Positions 22,808-33,716 of a stretch of 64,000 bases of DNA are shown here, piece by piece. The DNA is taken from positions 523,511 through 587,510 of the forward strand of contig NZ_JAOTID010000002.1 in NCBI RefSeq assembly GCF_026163695.1, given 5' to 3'. Within the stretch, counting starts at the first letter, position 1, and each line of letters starts with the position of its first letter. The stretch is from Shumkonia mesophila (GTDB lineage Bacteria; Pseudomonadota; Alphaproteobacteria; Rhodospirillales; Shumkoniaceae). The translations under genes and the position numbers were made by a program. Under the pieces are notes generated by a model that worked only from the letters and a program-made list of their open reading frames with translations, ran no database searches and was not told where the DNA came from.

Positions 22808-22825
22808 CGCCTCCGCCAGTTCCGG

Positions 22826-23380
22826 TCAGCGCCAGAGCGTGCCGGTCCGCCTGATTTTCTTCTGGAGTTGCAGAATGCCGTAGAGAAGGGCTTCCGCCGT
22901 CGGCGGGCAGCCCGGCACGTAGATGTCGACCGGCACGACGCGGTCGCAGCCGCGCACCACCGAATAGGAATAGTGATAATAGCCGCCGCCGTTGGCGCAC
23001 GAACCCATCGAGATGACCCAGCGGGGCTCGGCCATCTGGTCGTAAACCCTGCGGAAGGCCGGCGCCATCTTGTTGGTCAGCGTTCCCGCCACGATGATGA
23101 CGTCGGATTGCCGCGGGCTCGGTCGCGGCACCACGCCGAAACGGTCGAGGTCGTAGCGGCTGACGTAACACTGCATCATCTCGACCGCACAGCAGGCCAG
23201 GCCGAAGGTCATCGGCCACAACGAACCGGTGCGGGCCCAGTTGACCAGCTTGTCCAGTTGGGCGACGACGAAGCCCTTGTCGGTCAACTCGCCGGTGACG
23301 CGCCCGAGCACGGCATCCTGCTCCGCGCCGGGCGGCAGAGGGGCCACCGCTCCAGGCCGGGATACGTCCCCTACTCCCAT
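22826..23380 (-). CDS. nuoB: NADH-quinone oxidoreductase subunit B
   Basis: Carries cluster N2, which reduces quinone. The 184 residues have the tandem cysteines Cys63-Cys64 in [10 protein letters not shown], Cys128 in MGSCANGGG and Cys158 in [12 protein letters not shown], the unusual N2 ligand set. ATG at 23380 lies inside the end of nuoA (10-base overlap). Confidence 0.97.
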   Translation of the reverse strand: MGVGDVSRPGAVAPLPPGAEQDAVLGRVTGELTDKGFVVAQLDKLVNWARTGSLWPMTFGLACCAVEMMQCYVSRYDLDRFGVVPRPSPRQSDVIIVAGTLTNKMAPAFRRVYDQMAEPRWVISMGSCANGGGYYHYSYSVVRGCDRVVPVDIYVPGCPPTAEALLYGILQLQKKIRRTGTLWR

Positions 23381-23736
23381 TCCAGAGCTCCCTTCTTCCA
23401 CTCGTAGACGAAACCGACGGTCAGCACGCCCAGGAACGCCATCATCGACCAGAAGCCGAACAGTCCCACCTGGCCCAGGCTGATCGCCCACGGAAACAGG
23501 AAGGCCACTTCCAGGTCGAAGACGATGAACAGGATGGCGACCAGGTAGAAACGGACGTCGAATTTGCCGCGCGAATGCTCGAAGGCGTCGAAGCCGCATT
23601 CATAGGCCGCATTCTTGGCGCTGTCGGGACGCTGGCTTGCCACCAGCCAGGAGGCGGCGACGGCCAGCGCCGAAACGGCTCCCGCGACGCCGAGGAAGAT
23701 CAGGATCGGTAGATAATCGAGCAGCAACTGGTCCAT
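23371..23736 (-). CDS. nuoA: NADH-quinone oxidoreductase subunit A
   Basis: First gene of the nuo operon. The 121-residue three-helix membrane subunit has the conserved loop [20 protein letters not shown] followed by [22 protein letters not shown]. The start at 23736 is preceded by a GGAGGAC-type ribosome site. A promoter is predicted about 100 bases upstream. Confidence 0.96.
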   Translation of the reverse strand: MDQLLLDYLPILIFLGVAGAVSALAVAASWLVASQRPDSAKNAAYECGFDAFEHSRGKFDVRFYLVAILFIVFDLEVAFLFPWAISLGQVGLFGFWSMMAFLGVLTVGFVYEWKKGALEWE

Positions 23737-23844
23737 GTCGTACCTGTACGTCCTCCGATGCCGGGAAACCGATACGTCGACAACGTCCCAATACGTCTTA
23801 CATCGTGACCGGCGTGCCCCCGCGACCGCCTGTCCGCCGCCCTG

Positions 23845-23873
23845 TGTTACCCTGCTTTGGAAAACGGCGTCAA
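23845..23873 (-). promoter_or_regulatory. Predicted promoter of the nuo operon
   Basis: On the minus strand TTGACG (23868-23873), a 17-base spacer and GTAACA (23845-23850). The leader to nuoA would be about 100 bases. Confidence 0.5.
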
Positions 23874-23954
23874 CCCCACGCCGGTTCGTTCCGTGGCGCC
23901 CCATATGTCGGCGCCCGGGATTTGACCTTCAAGGAAACACTTTAGGGGAAGAAT

Positions 23955-24031
<77 letters not shown>

Positions 24032-24061
24032 GTGACTGCTGCCTTACGGCCGGGTGGCGAT

Positions 24062-24090
24062 CATGTAATCCAGCCCCTTCCGCAAGTCAA
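24062..24090 (-). promoter_or_regulatory. Predicted tRNA-Asp promoter
   Basis: TTGACT (24085-24090), 17-base spacer, TACATG (24062-24067) on the minus strand, 31 bases before the mature 5' end. Confidence 0.6.
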
Positions 24091-24226
24091 GCGCACAACG
24101 CCGCAATCTCCGAACCATTTTCGGGCCGGTTCGCGGCCCTTCGGCGTCCGGGCCGACGGAGGCCGGATCGGCCACGGAAAACGGCGCCGCCGCCGTTGTC
24201 GCCGAATGTGTAATCCGACCGCGACA

Positions 24227-24255
24227 TTGACCCCCTCGCGACACGTTCCTACACT
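24227..24255 (+). promoter_or_regulatory. Predicted promoter of the small exported protein gene
   Basis: TTGACC (24227-24232), 17-base spacer and TACACT (24250-24255) predict a start near 24262 and a 40-base leader. Confidence 0.55.
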
Positions 24256-24301
24256 TGCGGGGCAAGGGAAACAGTGGGGCTATTGCCCCCCGGAGGGCGG
24301 C

Positions 24302-24652
24302 ATGCGCAACTCATCCCTGTGGTTTTCCGCCGGCATTTTCTTCGGCCTCTGGCCGCTCGGCGCGGCGGCGCAGAGCGCGATCGACGCCTGCGTTCAACAG
24401 GGATTGTTGCCGGGCTCGGCCGCCTATCACGCCTGCCTGACCGCCTCCCAGGATTCGGCGCATGGGATGTTCGATCCGTTGAAGTCCGAGGATGCCGAAG
24501 CCGCGGGCGAGACGCCTGATGGCGGAGACGGCGGGACCCTGTCTACGACCAATGCCGACGACCCCGTGATCGGCCTCGATCCCCTCGATGGCGACCGGGG
24601 ACGTGGCGGCAGGGGGGCGGCGGGATGGGACTGGTCGCCGACGCGGAAATGA
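24302..24652 (+). CDS. Small exported protein of unknown function
   Basis: A 116-residue protein with a signal peptide (MRNSSLWFSAGIFFGLWPLG, cleavage after AAA near residue 23). The short mature domain has two cysteines spaced by 18 residues (AIDACVQQGLLPGSAAYHAC), which could form a disulfide. An acidic, glycine-rich tail follows, ending GWDWSPTRK. The GGAGGG ribosome site and good promoter make it a real gene. I do not recognise a family. Confidence 0.7.
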   Translation: MRNSSLWFSAGIFFGLWPLGAAAQSAIDACVQQGLLPGSAAYHACLTASQDSAHGMFDPLKSEDAEAAGETPDGGDGGTLSTTNADDPVIGLDPLDGDRGRGGRGAAGWDWSPTRK

Positions 24653-24728
24653 ATGACGCGCCCGGGACTTGGTCGTCAGCCGATTGGGGTATGCGGTATC
24701 AGGCTCTCTGTCGGAAAGCGGAAAGCAC

Positions 24729-24968
24729 TCAAAGCCGCTTCTTCGCGAATGCCCGGCCTGAATGTGATTTCAAATATCGTTCAAACTCCAGGGCTTTGTA
24801 CTTGTCGGGAAAGGCGCAGTACCAAACCAGCTCCCAGGGCATAAACTTTGCGGTGTGGGTTGACTTTCCGGCGTTGTGATCGGCCATCCGTCGTTTCAGA
24901 TCGGCCGTCGCGCCGGTATATTCTTGTTCGGGGATAGCCGTGCTACGGATGATATACTCATACCACAC
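24729..24968 (-). CDS. GIY-YIG nuclease family protein
   Basis: A 79-residue single-domain protein of the short UvrC-N/YhbQ-like group. Motifs are EYIIRS (GIY-like), QEYTGATADLKRRMADHNAG with the catalytic-type Tyr and Arg, a WELVWYCAF strand and the C-terminal FERYLKSHSGRAFAKKRL. The only in-frame start that keeps the first strand is GTG at 24968. Small relatives are common near repeats and tRNAs in alphaproteobacteria; their cellular role is not settled. Confidence 0.85.
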   Translation of the reverse strand: MWYEYIIRSTAIPEQEYTGATADLKRRMADHNAGKSTHTAKFMPWELVWYCAFPDKYKALEFERYLKSHSGRAFAKKRL

Positions 24969-25022
24969 GATGCAGCCCTGGTCCGTCTACGCTTTCGCTG
25001 CGCTCAAGCTACACCGGACACT

Positions 25023-25079
25023 GCTTCGCCCTAACGATCTCCGCATGGCTGCGCCACGCGTAGCCCGTAAGGGCGAAGC
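25023..25079. repeat. Inverted repeat between GIY-YIG gene and tRNA-Val
   Basis: Perfect 10-base arms GCTTCGCCCT (25023-25032) and AGGGCGAAGC (25070-25079) enclose a 37-base loop. The flanking sequence (CTTTCGCTGCGCTCAAGC) is rich in TCGC motifs, resembling dispersed intergenic repeats next to tRNA genes. Confidence 0.5.
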
Positions 25080-25080
25080 G

Positions 25081-25156
25081 TGGTGGGCGGTGACGGGCTC
25101 GAACCGCCGACATCCACGGTGTAAACGTGGCGCTCTACCAACTGAGCTAACCGCCC
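25081..25156 (-). tRNA. tRNA-Val (UAC)
   Basis: A 76-base cloverleaf with encoded CCA. The acceptor GGGCGGT pairs with ACCGCCC, anticodon stem CCACG/CGTGG with loop TTTACAC, T-loop TTCGAGC, discriminator A. A TATACT -10-like box lies at 25170-25175 upstream on the minus strand. Confidence 0.97.
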
Positions 25157-25224
25157 TGCCCGTTCCATCAGTATACCGCCGGGGCCGGTTCGCCGCGACG
25201 GTGGAAATGCCGTTCACCCATCGA

Positions 25225-25259
25225 GAAACGCCGGCTGCACGCAAGTGCAGCCGGCGGTT
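25225..25259 (-). terminator. Intrinsic terminator of hupB
   Basis: An 11-bp perfect stem (GCCGGCTGCAC with complement, 25230-25255) with a 4-base loop, followed on the minus strand by GTTTCTC, 27 bases after the hupB stop. Confidence 0.7.
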
Positions 25260-25282
25260 TCTTCATTCCGAAGAAAGACGGA

Positions 25283-25555
25283 TCAGTTGACCGCGTCTTT
25301 CAGTCCCTTGCCAGCCTTGAACTTGGGCTGCTTGGAAGCCGGAATCTTGATGGTCGCGCCGGTCCGCGGGTTACGGCCCGTCGTCGCCGCACGCTTGGCG
25401 ACGCTGAACGTCCCGAAACCGACGAGGCGCACTTCTTCACCCTTCTTGAGGGCGGAGGAAATGGCGTTGAACACACCGTCGACCGCTTTGGCGGCATCCG
25501 CCTTGGAAATACCGGTCGAACCGGCAACGGTGGCAACAAGATCATTCTTGTTCAA
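25283..25555 (-). CDS. hupB: DNA-binding protein HU-beta
   Basis: A histone-like nucleoid protein that binds and bends DNA as a dimer. The 90 residues match HU throughout: [44 protein letters not shown] with the beta-arm [14 protein letters not shown], and the C-terminal [13 protein letters not shown]. The start codon is TTG, supported by a strong GAGGGGGG site 7 bases upstream and by the conserved N-terminus. It has its own promoter and terminator downstream of lon. Confidence 0.97.
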   Translation of the reverse strand: MNKNDLVATVAGSTGISKADAAKAVDGVFNAISSALKKGEEVRLVGFGTFSVAKRAATTGRNPRTGATIKIPASKQPKFKAGKGLKDAVN

Positions 25556-25634
25556 CTGAAGACCCCCCTCTCTGACTGTTGAATCGAGGAATAAAACATT
25601 TACAGAACGGTAGAGAAACCTGGGTTCGGCGCGC

Positions 25635-25664
25635 AGTTTAGATCGAGCGCGCCAGCCGCGTCAA
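25635..25664 (-). promoter_or_regulatory. Predicted hupB promoter
   Basis: TTGACG (25659-25664), 18-base spacer and TAAACT (25635-25640) on the minus strand, about 75 bases before the TTG start. Confidence 0.55.
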
Positions 25665-25771
25665 TCGGAGAAGCTTGGTTTTCCCCAGCTTTTCGGGGCT
25701 TTCTGGGGCATTTTAGGGGCAATTTCGGGTGGCCTCGCCCGTCCCCGCCGGGACGAAACGGCAAATCCATC

Positions 25772-25806
25772 AAAAAACGCGAAAACGCCCCGTTTCCGGG
25801 GCGTTT
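25772..25806 (-). terminator. Intrinsic terminator of lon
   Basis: A 9-bp stem AAACGCCCC/GGGGCGTTT (25783-25806) followed on the minus strand by TTTTCGCGTTTTTT, 27 bases past the lon stop. Confidence 0.8.
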
Positions 25807-25832
25807 CCATGCGACTCCGATAGCCGGACGGC

Positions 25833-28232
<2,400 letters not shown>

Positions 28233-28314
28233 AGACACAATCCGGCTCTTTCTGTTCAGGCCCCCGGCACGCCGGCCACACAATGCAGCCCGGACTCACC
28301 GGGGCCGTTTCCTG

Positions 28315-28343
28315 AAATGGTTCCCATCCGCGGGGCGGTCAAG
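28315..28343 (-). promoter_or_regulatory. Heat-shock-type promoter of lon
   Basis: On the minus strand CTTGAC (28338-28343), a 17-base spacer and CCATTT (28315-28320) resemble the RpoH pattern CTTGA...CCATNT. It lies just after clpX, giving lon its own start in addition to any read-through. Confidence 0.45.
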
Positions 28344-28371
28344 GGAAAGATCCGCCACCGACACCGGCCGC

Positions 28372-29664
28372 TCACGCGCTGGACTCGATATCGTCGCGGC
28401 GCTCCGAGTAGATCTGCAGGGGTTTGGCGCGGCCTTCCGCCACCTCGCGGTTGATCACCACTTCCTCGACACCCTCCAGCGCCGGCAGCTCGAACATGGT
28501 GTCGAGCAGGATCGCTTCGAGGATCGAGCGCAGGCCGCGGGCGCCGGTCTTGCGGGCGATCGCCTTCTTGGCGATGGCCTCGAGCGCGCCCGACGACAGG
28601 CTGAGCCGCACGTCCTCCATCTCGAACAGGGTCTGGTACTGTTTGACCAGGGCGTTCTTCGGCGTGGTCAGGATTTCGACCATCGCCGCCTCGTCGAGAT
28701 CGTCCAGCGTGGCGATGACCGGCAGCCGGCCGACGAATTCGGGGATCAGGCCGAACTTGAGCAGGTCCTCGGGCTCGATTTCCCGCAGGATCTCGCCGGT
28801 CCGTCGTTCGTCGGGGCCGCGCACGTCGGCGCCGAAGCCGATCGAGGTACCGCGGCCGCGCTGCATGATGATCTTCTCGAGCCCGCTGAAGGCGCCGCCA
28901 CAGATGAACAGCACGTTGGTGGTGTCGACCTGCAGGAATTCCTGTTGCGGATGCTTGCGGCCACCCTGCGGGGGCACGCTGGCGATGGTGCCCTCCATGA
29001 TCTTGAGCAGGGCCTGCTGCACGCCCTCGCCCGAGACGTCGCGCGTGATCGAGGGGTTGTCGGACTTGCGCGAGATCTTGTCGACCTCGTCGATGTAGAC
29101 GATGCCGCGCTGCGCCCGCTCGACGTTGTAGTCGGCGGCCTGGAGCAGCTTGAGGATGATGTTCTCGACGTCCTCGCCGACATAGCCCGCCTCGGTCAGC
29201 GTGGTGGCGTCCGCCATGGTGAACGGCACGTCGAGGATGCGCGCCAGGGTCTGGGCCAGCAGCGTCTTGCCGCAGCCGGTGGGACCGACCAGCAGGATGT
29301 TGGACTTGGCCAGCTCGACGTCGCCGGCCTTGCCGGACAGGCTGGAATCGGCGCCGCGCGTACCGTGGGCCAGGCGTTTGTAGTGATTGTGGACGGCCAC
29401 CGAGAGGACGCGCTTGGCGTGCTCCTGGCCGATCACATAGTCGTCGAGGACCTTGCAGATTTCGCGCGGGGTGGGCACCCCTTCCCGCGAACGCACGAGG
29501 TTGCTCTTGTGCTCCTCGCGGATGATGTCCATGCACAACTCGACGCATTCGTCGCAGATGAACACCGTCGGTCCCGCGATAAGCTTGTGCACCTCATGCT
29601 GGCTTTTGCCGCAGAATGAGCAGTAAAGCGTACTCTTCGATTCGCCGCCGGATGATTTACTCAT
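28372..29664 (-). CDS. clpX: ATP-dependent Clp protease ATP-binding subunit ClpX
   Basis: The unfoldase that selects substrates and threads them into ClpP. The 430 residues begin with a zinc-binding domain (Cys15, Cys18, Cys37, Cys40), then AAA+ motifs GPTGCGKT (about residue 120), YIDEVDKI (Walker B), the pore loop GYVGED, the ClpP-contacting IGF loop (SIGFGADV) and sensor-2 GARGLRS. ATG at 29664 restores the full zinc domain. It is 213 bases downstream of clpP. Confidence 0.98.
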   Translation of the reverse strand: MSKSSGGESKSTLYCSFCGKSQHEVHKLIAGPTVFICDECVELCMDIIREEHKSNLVRSREGVPTPREICKVLDDYVIGQEHAKRVLSVAVHNHYKRLAHGTRGADSSLSGKAGDVELAKSNILLVGPTGCGKTLLAQTLARILDVPFTMADATTLTEAGYVGEDVENIILKLLQAADYNVERAQRGIVYIDEVDKISRKSDNPSITRDVSGEGVQQALLKIMEGTIASVPPQGGRKHPQQEFLQVDTTNVLFICGGAFSGLEKIIMQRGRGTSIGFGADVRGPDERRTGEILREIEPEDLLKFGLIPEFVGRLPVIATLDDLDEAAMVEILTTPKNALVKQYQTLFEMEDVRLSLSSGALEAIAKKAIARKTGARGLRSILEAILLDTMFELPALEGVEEVVINREVAEGRAKPLQIYSERRDDIESSA

Positions 29665-29877
29665 AAAGTCTCCGTCAGGATACCGGCCTCGTCCAACACA
29701 TGTTAGCCGGTTGCGCGGCGCCCGCACAATCCCAAATGACGGGGACGGCGGACGACTGGCATGGATCGCCGGCCCGCACGCCCCTCCTTCCACGACGCAT
29801 GGGGCTCGTGGAACGATGGGTACGCGCGGTTCCTACATTCATATAGTTCGGCAAGGGGCGTGGGGAAATGGGCCGGA

Positions 29878-30525
29878 TCAATCTTTGCCGCTGGAGGCGC
29901 TGTCCTTGGGCAGCGGCGGCCGGCTGGCCACCACTTCGTCGATGATGCCGAACTCCTTGGCTTCCTCGGGCGACATATAGCGGTCGCGCTCCACCGACTG
30001 CTCGATCAGGGTAAGGGCCTGCCCCGTGTGGTGCTCGTAGATCCTGTTCAGCCGGTCGCGCAGCCGCAGGATCTCCTTGGCCTGGATCTCGATGTCGGTG
30101 GCCTGGCCCTGGGTGCCGCCCGACGGCTGATGGATCATGATGCGCGAATTCGGCAGCGCGAACCGCTTGCCCTTGGCCCCGGCGGTCAGCAGCAGCGAGC
30201 CCATGGACGCCGCCATGCCGATGCACACCGTCGACACCTCGGGGCGGATGTACTGCATGGTGTCGTAAATGGCGAGACCCGCGGTGACTACCCCGCCCGG
30301 CGAATTGATGTAGAAGGAGATGTCCTTGGTCGGGTTTTCCGATTCGAGAAACAGGAACTGGGCGGCGACCAGGCTGGAGACGTGGTCGTCGACCGCGCCG
30401 GTCAGGAAGATGATCCGTTCCTTGAGGAGACGCGAATAGATGTCATAGGCCCGCTCGCCCCTGTTGGTCGTCTCGACCACCATGGGGACCAGCGTGTTCA
30501 TGTAGGTTTCGACCGGATCTCTCAT
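29878..30525 (-). CDS. clpP: ATP-dependent Clp protease proteolytic subunit
   Basis: The barrel-forming serine peptidase partner of ClpX. In the 215-residue form the catalytic triad is Ser107 (GMAASMG), His132 (MIHQPSGG) and Asp181 (VERDRYMS). The chosen ATG at 30525 follows AAGGAAGA and gives the usual N-terminus [18 protein letters not shown]; an in-frame GTG at 30588 would add 21 polar residues. Part of the conserved tig-clpP-clpX-lon order. Confidence 0.97.
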   Translation of the reverse strand: MRDPVETYMNTLVPMVVETTNRGERAYDIYSRLLKERIIFLTGAVDDHVSSLVAAQFLFLESENPTKDISFYINSPGGVVTAGLAIYDTMQYIRPEVSTVCIGMAASMGSLLLTAGAKGKRFALPNSRIMIHQPSGGTQGQATDIEIQAKEILRLRDRLNRIYEHHTGQALTLIEQSVERDRYMSPEEAKEFGIIDEVVASRPPLPKDSASSGKD

Positions 30526-30599
30526 CGCCTTCGTCTTCCTTTCGTCGTCTTCGGTCTTCGCCCCGTCGTCCCCCGCCGGGGCGGTCACACATGTTTCCG

Positions 30600-32033
30600 T
30601 CAGGCCTTTTCGCTCTCCGTTCCCTTGTCCTTCTTGGCCGAGGCCTTCTTCGCCGGCTTCTTCTTGGTCTCGTCCTTGGCCGGCGCCGCGGCCTTGCCGG
30701 CTTCGTCCTCGTCGGGGTCGCGCAGCAGTTCCTCGCGCGTCACCTTGCGCTCGGTCAGCTTGGCCATTTCGAGCATGAAGTCGACGACGCGATCCTCGAT
30801 CAGCGGCGCCCGCAGGCTGTCCATCGCCTCGGGGTTCTTCTTGTAGTACTCGATGACTTTCTGCTCCTGGCCGGGATAACGGCGCGCCTCGGCCACGACC
30901 GCCCGGTTGATGTCGTCCTGGGTGACCTGGATCTTGTTGGTCTGGCCGACTTCGGCCAGCACCAGGCCCAGGCGGATGCGCCGCTCGGCGATGGCGCGGA
31001 ACTCCGCCTTGATGTCGTCGTCGCTCTTGTCGCCGTATTCCTTCTTGGCGGCGTCCGGGTCCTGCTTGCGCTGCTCCTCGAACTGCGCCCAGATGCTGTT
31101 CAACTCGGCCTCGACCAGGCTGTCCGGCACCGCGAAGTCGTACATCTCGGCTAGGGCGTCCAGCAGGGCCCGCTTGAGGCGCAGGCGCGAGATGGCCTTG
31201 AATTCGCGTTCGTGCTCGTCGCGGATCGCCTTCTTCAGGCCGTCCAGGTTTTCCAGACCGGCCTTCTTGGCGAAGTCGTCGTCGATGGTCGCCGGCTTGG
31301 TGCTGCGCACTTCCTTGACGTCGACGTCGAAGACGGCATCCTTGCCGGCCAGGTCGGCGGCGCCGTATTCCTTCGGGAAGGCCACGCTGACGGCCACGTG
31401 GTCGCCGGCCTTGGCGCCGACCAACTGGTCCTCGAAGCCGGGGATGAACGATCCCGAGCCGAGGTCCAGGTGATAGCCGTCGGCCTTGCCGCCGGGGAAT
31501 TCCTTGTCGTCAACCTTGCCGACGAAGTCGATGACGACGACGTCGCCCTTGGCCGCGGCGCGCTCGCCGGCGACCGGCTCCGAAACCTTGTTGGCCTCGG
31601 CCATGCGCTGCATGACCTCGTCGATCTCGCTGTCCTCGACGTCGACCGTCAGGCGTTCCAGTTCGATCTTCGAGAAGTCGACCGGCGCGATCTCGGGCAG
31701 CACCTCCACGGCCATGGTGTATTCGAGATCCTTACCCTCCTCGAAGGACGTGATCTCCACCTTCGGCTGCATGGCCGGCCTGACGCCGTGCTCGGTCATC
31801 GCCTTGGCGGTCGTTTCGCCGACCGTGCGCTCCAGCACTTCTCCCATGACGGAGGAGCCATAGCGCTTGCGCAACAGCGAAACGGGCACCTTGCCGGGGC
31901 GGAACCCGGGAATGCGCAACGTCTGGGAAAGTTGTTCAAGCCGGGCGGTGATCCGGTTCTCGATATCGGTGGCCGGAACGACGATCTTGAAATCGCGCTT
32001 CAACCCCTCGGTCTTGGTTTCGGTGACCTGCAT
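30600..32033 (-). CDS. tig: Trigger factor
   Basis: A ribosome-bound chaperone for nascent chains. The 477 residues comprise the ribosome-binding domain (signature [17 protein letters not shown] near residue 44), the FKBP-like prolyl isomerase domain (about 150-245) and the helical C-terminal arms. A lysine/alanine-rich tail of about 35 residues extends beyond the usual end, as in some alphaproteobacteria. ATG at 32033 is preferred to TTG two codons earlier. Confidence 0.97.
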   Translation of the reverse strand: MQVTETKTEGLKRDFKIVVPATDIENRITARLEQLSQTLRIPGFRPGKVPVSLLRKRYGSSVMGEVLERTVGETTAKAMTEHGVRPAMQPKVEITSFEEGKDLEYTMAVEVLPEIAPVDFSKIELERLTVDVEDSEIDEVMQRMAEANKVSEPVAGERAAAKGDVVVIDFVGKVDDKEFPGGKADGYHLDLGSGSFIPGFEDQLVGAKAGDHVAVSVAFPKEYGAADLAGKDAVFDVDVKEVRSTKPATIDDDFAKKAGLENLDGLKKAIRDEHEREFKAISRLRLKRALLDALAEMYDFAVPDSLVEAELNSIWAQFEEQRKQDPDAAKKEYGDKSDDDIKAEFRAIAERRIRLGLVLAEVGQTNKIQVTQDDINRAVVAEARRYPGQEQKVIEYYKKNPEAMDSLRAPLIEDRVVDFMLEMAKLTERKVTREELLRDPDEDEAGKAAAPAKDETKKKPAKKASAKKDKGTESEKA

Positions 32034-32121
32034 GGACAAACACTCGGTTGGTTTCGTTGATCCGTAATACCAAAATTCCGCCGGACGTCGGCTCGGGCGT
32101 ACAAAGGGCTGGAACGGGAAG

Positions 32122-32206
32122 TGGTGCGGGCGGAGGGACTTGAACCCCCACGACTTGCGTCACAGGAACCTAAATCCTGCGTGTCTACCAATTCCACCAC
32201 GCCCGC
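32122..32206 (-). tRNA. tRNA-Leu (UAG)
   Basis: An 85-base class II tRNA with encoded CCA and a long variable arm. The acceptor GCGGGCG pairs with CGCCCGC; anticodon stem CAGGA/TCCTG with loop TTTAGGT; T-loop TTCAAGT; discriminator A. Confidence 0.97.
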
Positions 32207-32234
32207 CGACCCCGGATAATCGGGCGGGGTCGCA

Positions 32235-32262
32235 ACTCTATACATTTGGCGCCCTCTGTCAA
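32235..32262 (-). promoter_or_regulatory. Predicted tRNA-Leu promoter
   Basis: TTGACA (32257-32262), 16-base spacer and TAGAGT (32235-32240) on the minus strand, about 30 bases before the mature 5' end. Confidence 0.55.
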
Positions 32263-32283
32263 TCGGGCGCTGGTCGATTGTCG

Positions 32284-33714
32284 TCAGCCCTTGGCCAACG
32301 AGCGGATGGCCGATGACGCGGCGATCTTTCCGGCGCCGGTATAGGCCTCGTGGTTGTCGTCGATTTCGCCCAGTTTGTAGAGGTAGTTGATCATGATGCC
32401 GGCCGACTGCTGGAGCCCGTTGGCCGAGGTGTCGGCCAGCCAGTTCAAGCGTTCCATGCGGGCGCCGTTGGTCAGGTGGAAATGGGCCACCGGGTCCTTC
32501 GCCTTGCCGTCGGAGCGCCGCTCCTGCGTCAGGTAGCGGGCGCACAGGCGCATCAGCGGTCCCCGCAGCGCCTGGCAGACGGCGGGGTCCTGGTGCCAGG
32601 TGGCGACGTCGCCGATGAGCACCTTCAGCGTGCCCTTGGCGCCGCGCGAGCCGTCGGCGACCTGCGTGAGCGCCTTGCGTTCGGCCGGCAGCAGCAGGCG
32701 CGGTTCGCCGTCCGAAAGCGCGTGCTCCAGCCACGGCCGGAAGCCGGGGACCGGCGACAGCGTGGCGAAGGTCTTGAGGCCCTTGAACTCCAGGGCCAGG
32801 AGATCGACCACGCGCTTGATCAGGAAGTTGCCGAAGCTGATGCCGGCCAGCCCCTTCTGGGCGTTGGAAATGGAATAGAAGATGGCCGTATCGGCCTTCT
32901 GCGGGTCCTGCACCGGGACGGACTCGTCCAAAAGATGCTGGACATTGTCGGCCAGCCCGGCAACCAGCGCCACCTCGACGAAGATCAGCGGCTCGTCCGG
33001 CATGCGCGGGTGGAAGAAGGCGAAGCAGCGGCGATCCGAGGCCAGCCGGTTCTTCAGGTCGTCCCAGCCCTTGATGGCGTGGACCGCCTCGTAGGCGATC
33101 AGCCGTTCGAGCAGCGCCGCCGAGGCCGAGCGCCAGGTGATTTCCTGCAACTCCAGCAGGCCGACGTCGAACCACGAGGCGAGCAGGCCCTTGAGGTCGG
33201 CTTCCACCGGCTTGAACAGGGGGTCCTGGCGGGCCAGCGACAGCAGTTCGGCGCGCATGTCGACCAGGAACTTGATGCCGTTGGGCAATGCGCTGAACTG
33301 GGTCAGCAGGCGCAGGCGCGGCGCCTCCATCGCCTTTTTCAGCCGGGCTTCGGCGTGGTGCCGGGCGTCAGGGTCGGCGGCGGCCTGGACGGCGGCGATG
33401 GCCGCATCGACGGCGGCGCGGTCGACGTCGAATTCCTGGGCGAGGACGGTCAGGAATCGCCGCCGCCCGGTCTCGTCGAGGTTGAGGTAGGCCCGCCCCA
33501 GGGCGGCCGCCCGGGCCCGGGCCGACACCTCGCCGCCCCGCGCCGCCAGGCAGGCCAGCATCTGCTCGCGCAGGCGGGGGATGTCGTCGTCCGGCAGATG
33601 CGGGCGCATGCTGGCGGTTTCCGCGCCGTACTCCGAGCCGGCGATGCTCTGCCAGGCGTTGCGCAGGTTGCGCAGCGTCCGATCAAGAAATCCCGCTTTC
33701 GTTGCCTCGACCAT
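32284..33714 (-). CDS. mcd: Malonyl-CoA decarboxylase
   Basis: Converts malonyl-CoA to acetyl-CoA and CO2. The 476 residues show the helical N-terminal domain (about 1-170) and the GNAT-like catalytic domain, with SWFDVGLLELQEITWRSASA near residue 185, HPRMPDEPLIFVEVAL, KGLAGISFGNFLIKRVVD and the C-terminal FHLTNGARMERLNWLADTS whose His and Ser positions match the family catalytic region. ATG at 33714 lies 2 bases after nnrD. No organelle-type targeting tail is present. Confidence 0.93.
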   Translation of the reverse strand: MVEATKAGFLDRTLRNLRNAWQSIAGSEYGAETASMRPHLPDDDIPRLREQMLACLAARGGEVSARARAAALGRAYLNLDETGRRRFLTVLAQEFDVDRAAVDAAIAAVQAAADPDARHHAEARLKKAMEAPRLRLLTQFSALPNGIKFLVDMRAELLSLARQDPLFKPVEADLKGLLASWFDVGLLELQEITWRSASAALLERLIAYEAVHAIKGWDDLKNRLASDRRCFAFFHPRMPDEPLIFVEVALVAGLADNVQHLLDESVPVQDPQKADTAIFYSISNAQKGLAGISFGNFLIKRVVDLLALEFKGLKTFATLSPVPGFRPWLEHALSDGEPRLLLPAERKALTQVADGSRGAKGTLKVLIGDVATWHQDPAVCQALRGPLMRLCARYLTQERRSDGKAKDPVAHFHLTNGARMERLNWLADTSANGLQQSAGIMINYLYKLGEIDDNHEAYTGAGKIAASSAIRSLAKG

Positions 33715-33716
33715 GC

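Noticed and set aside
24625-24879. Possible + strand protein of 84 residues after the small exported protein
   Set aside because: It overlaps the GIY-YIG gene on the other strand, which has clear family motifs.
29788-29813. 8-bp hairpin TTCCACGA/TCGTGGAA between clpP and clpX as a terminator
   Set aside because: There is no T run, and clpP-clpX read-through is usual; it may be an RNA processing site but nothing supports it.
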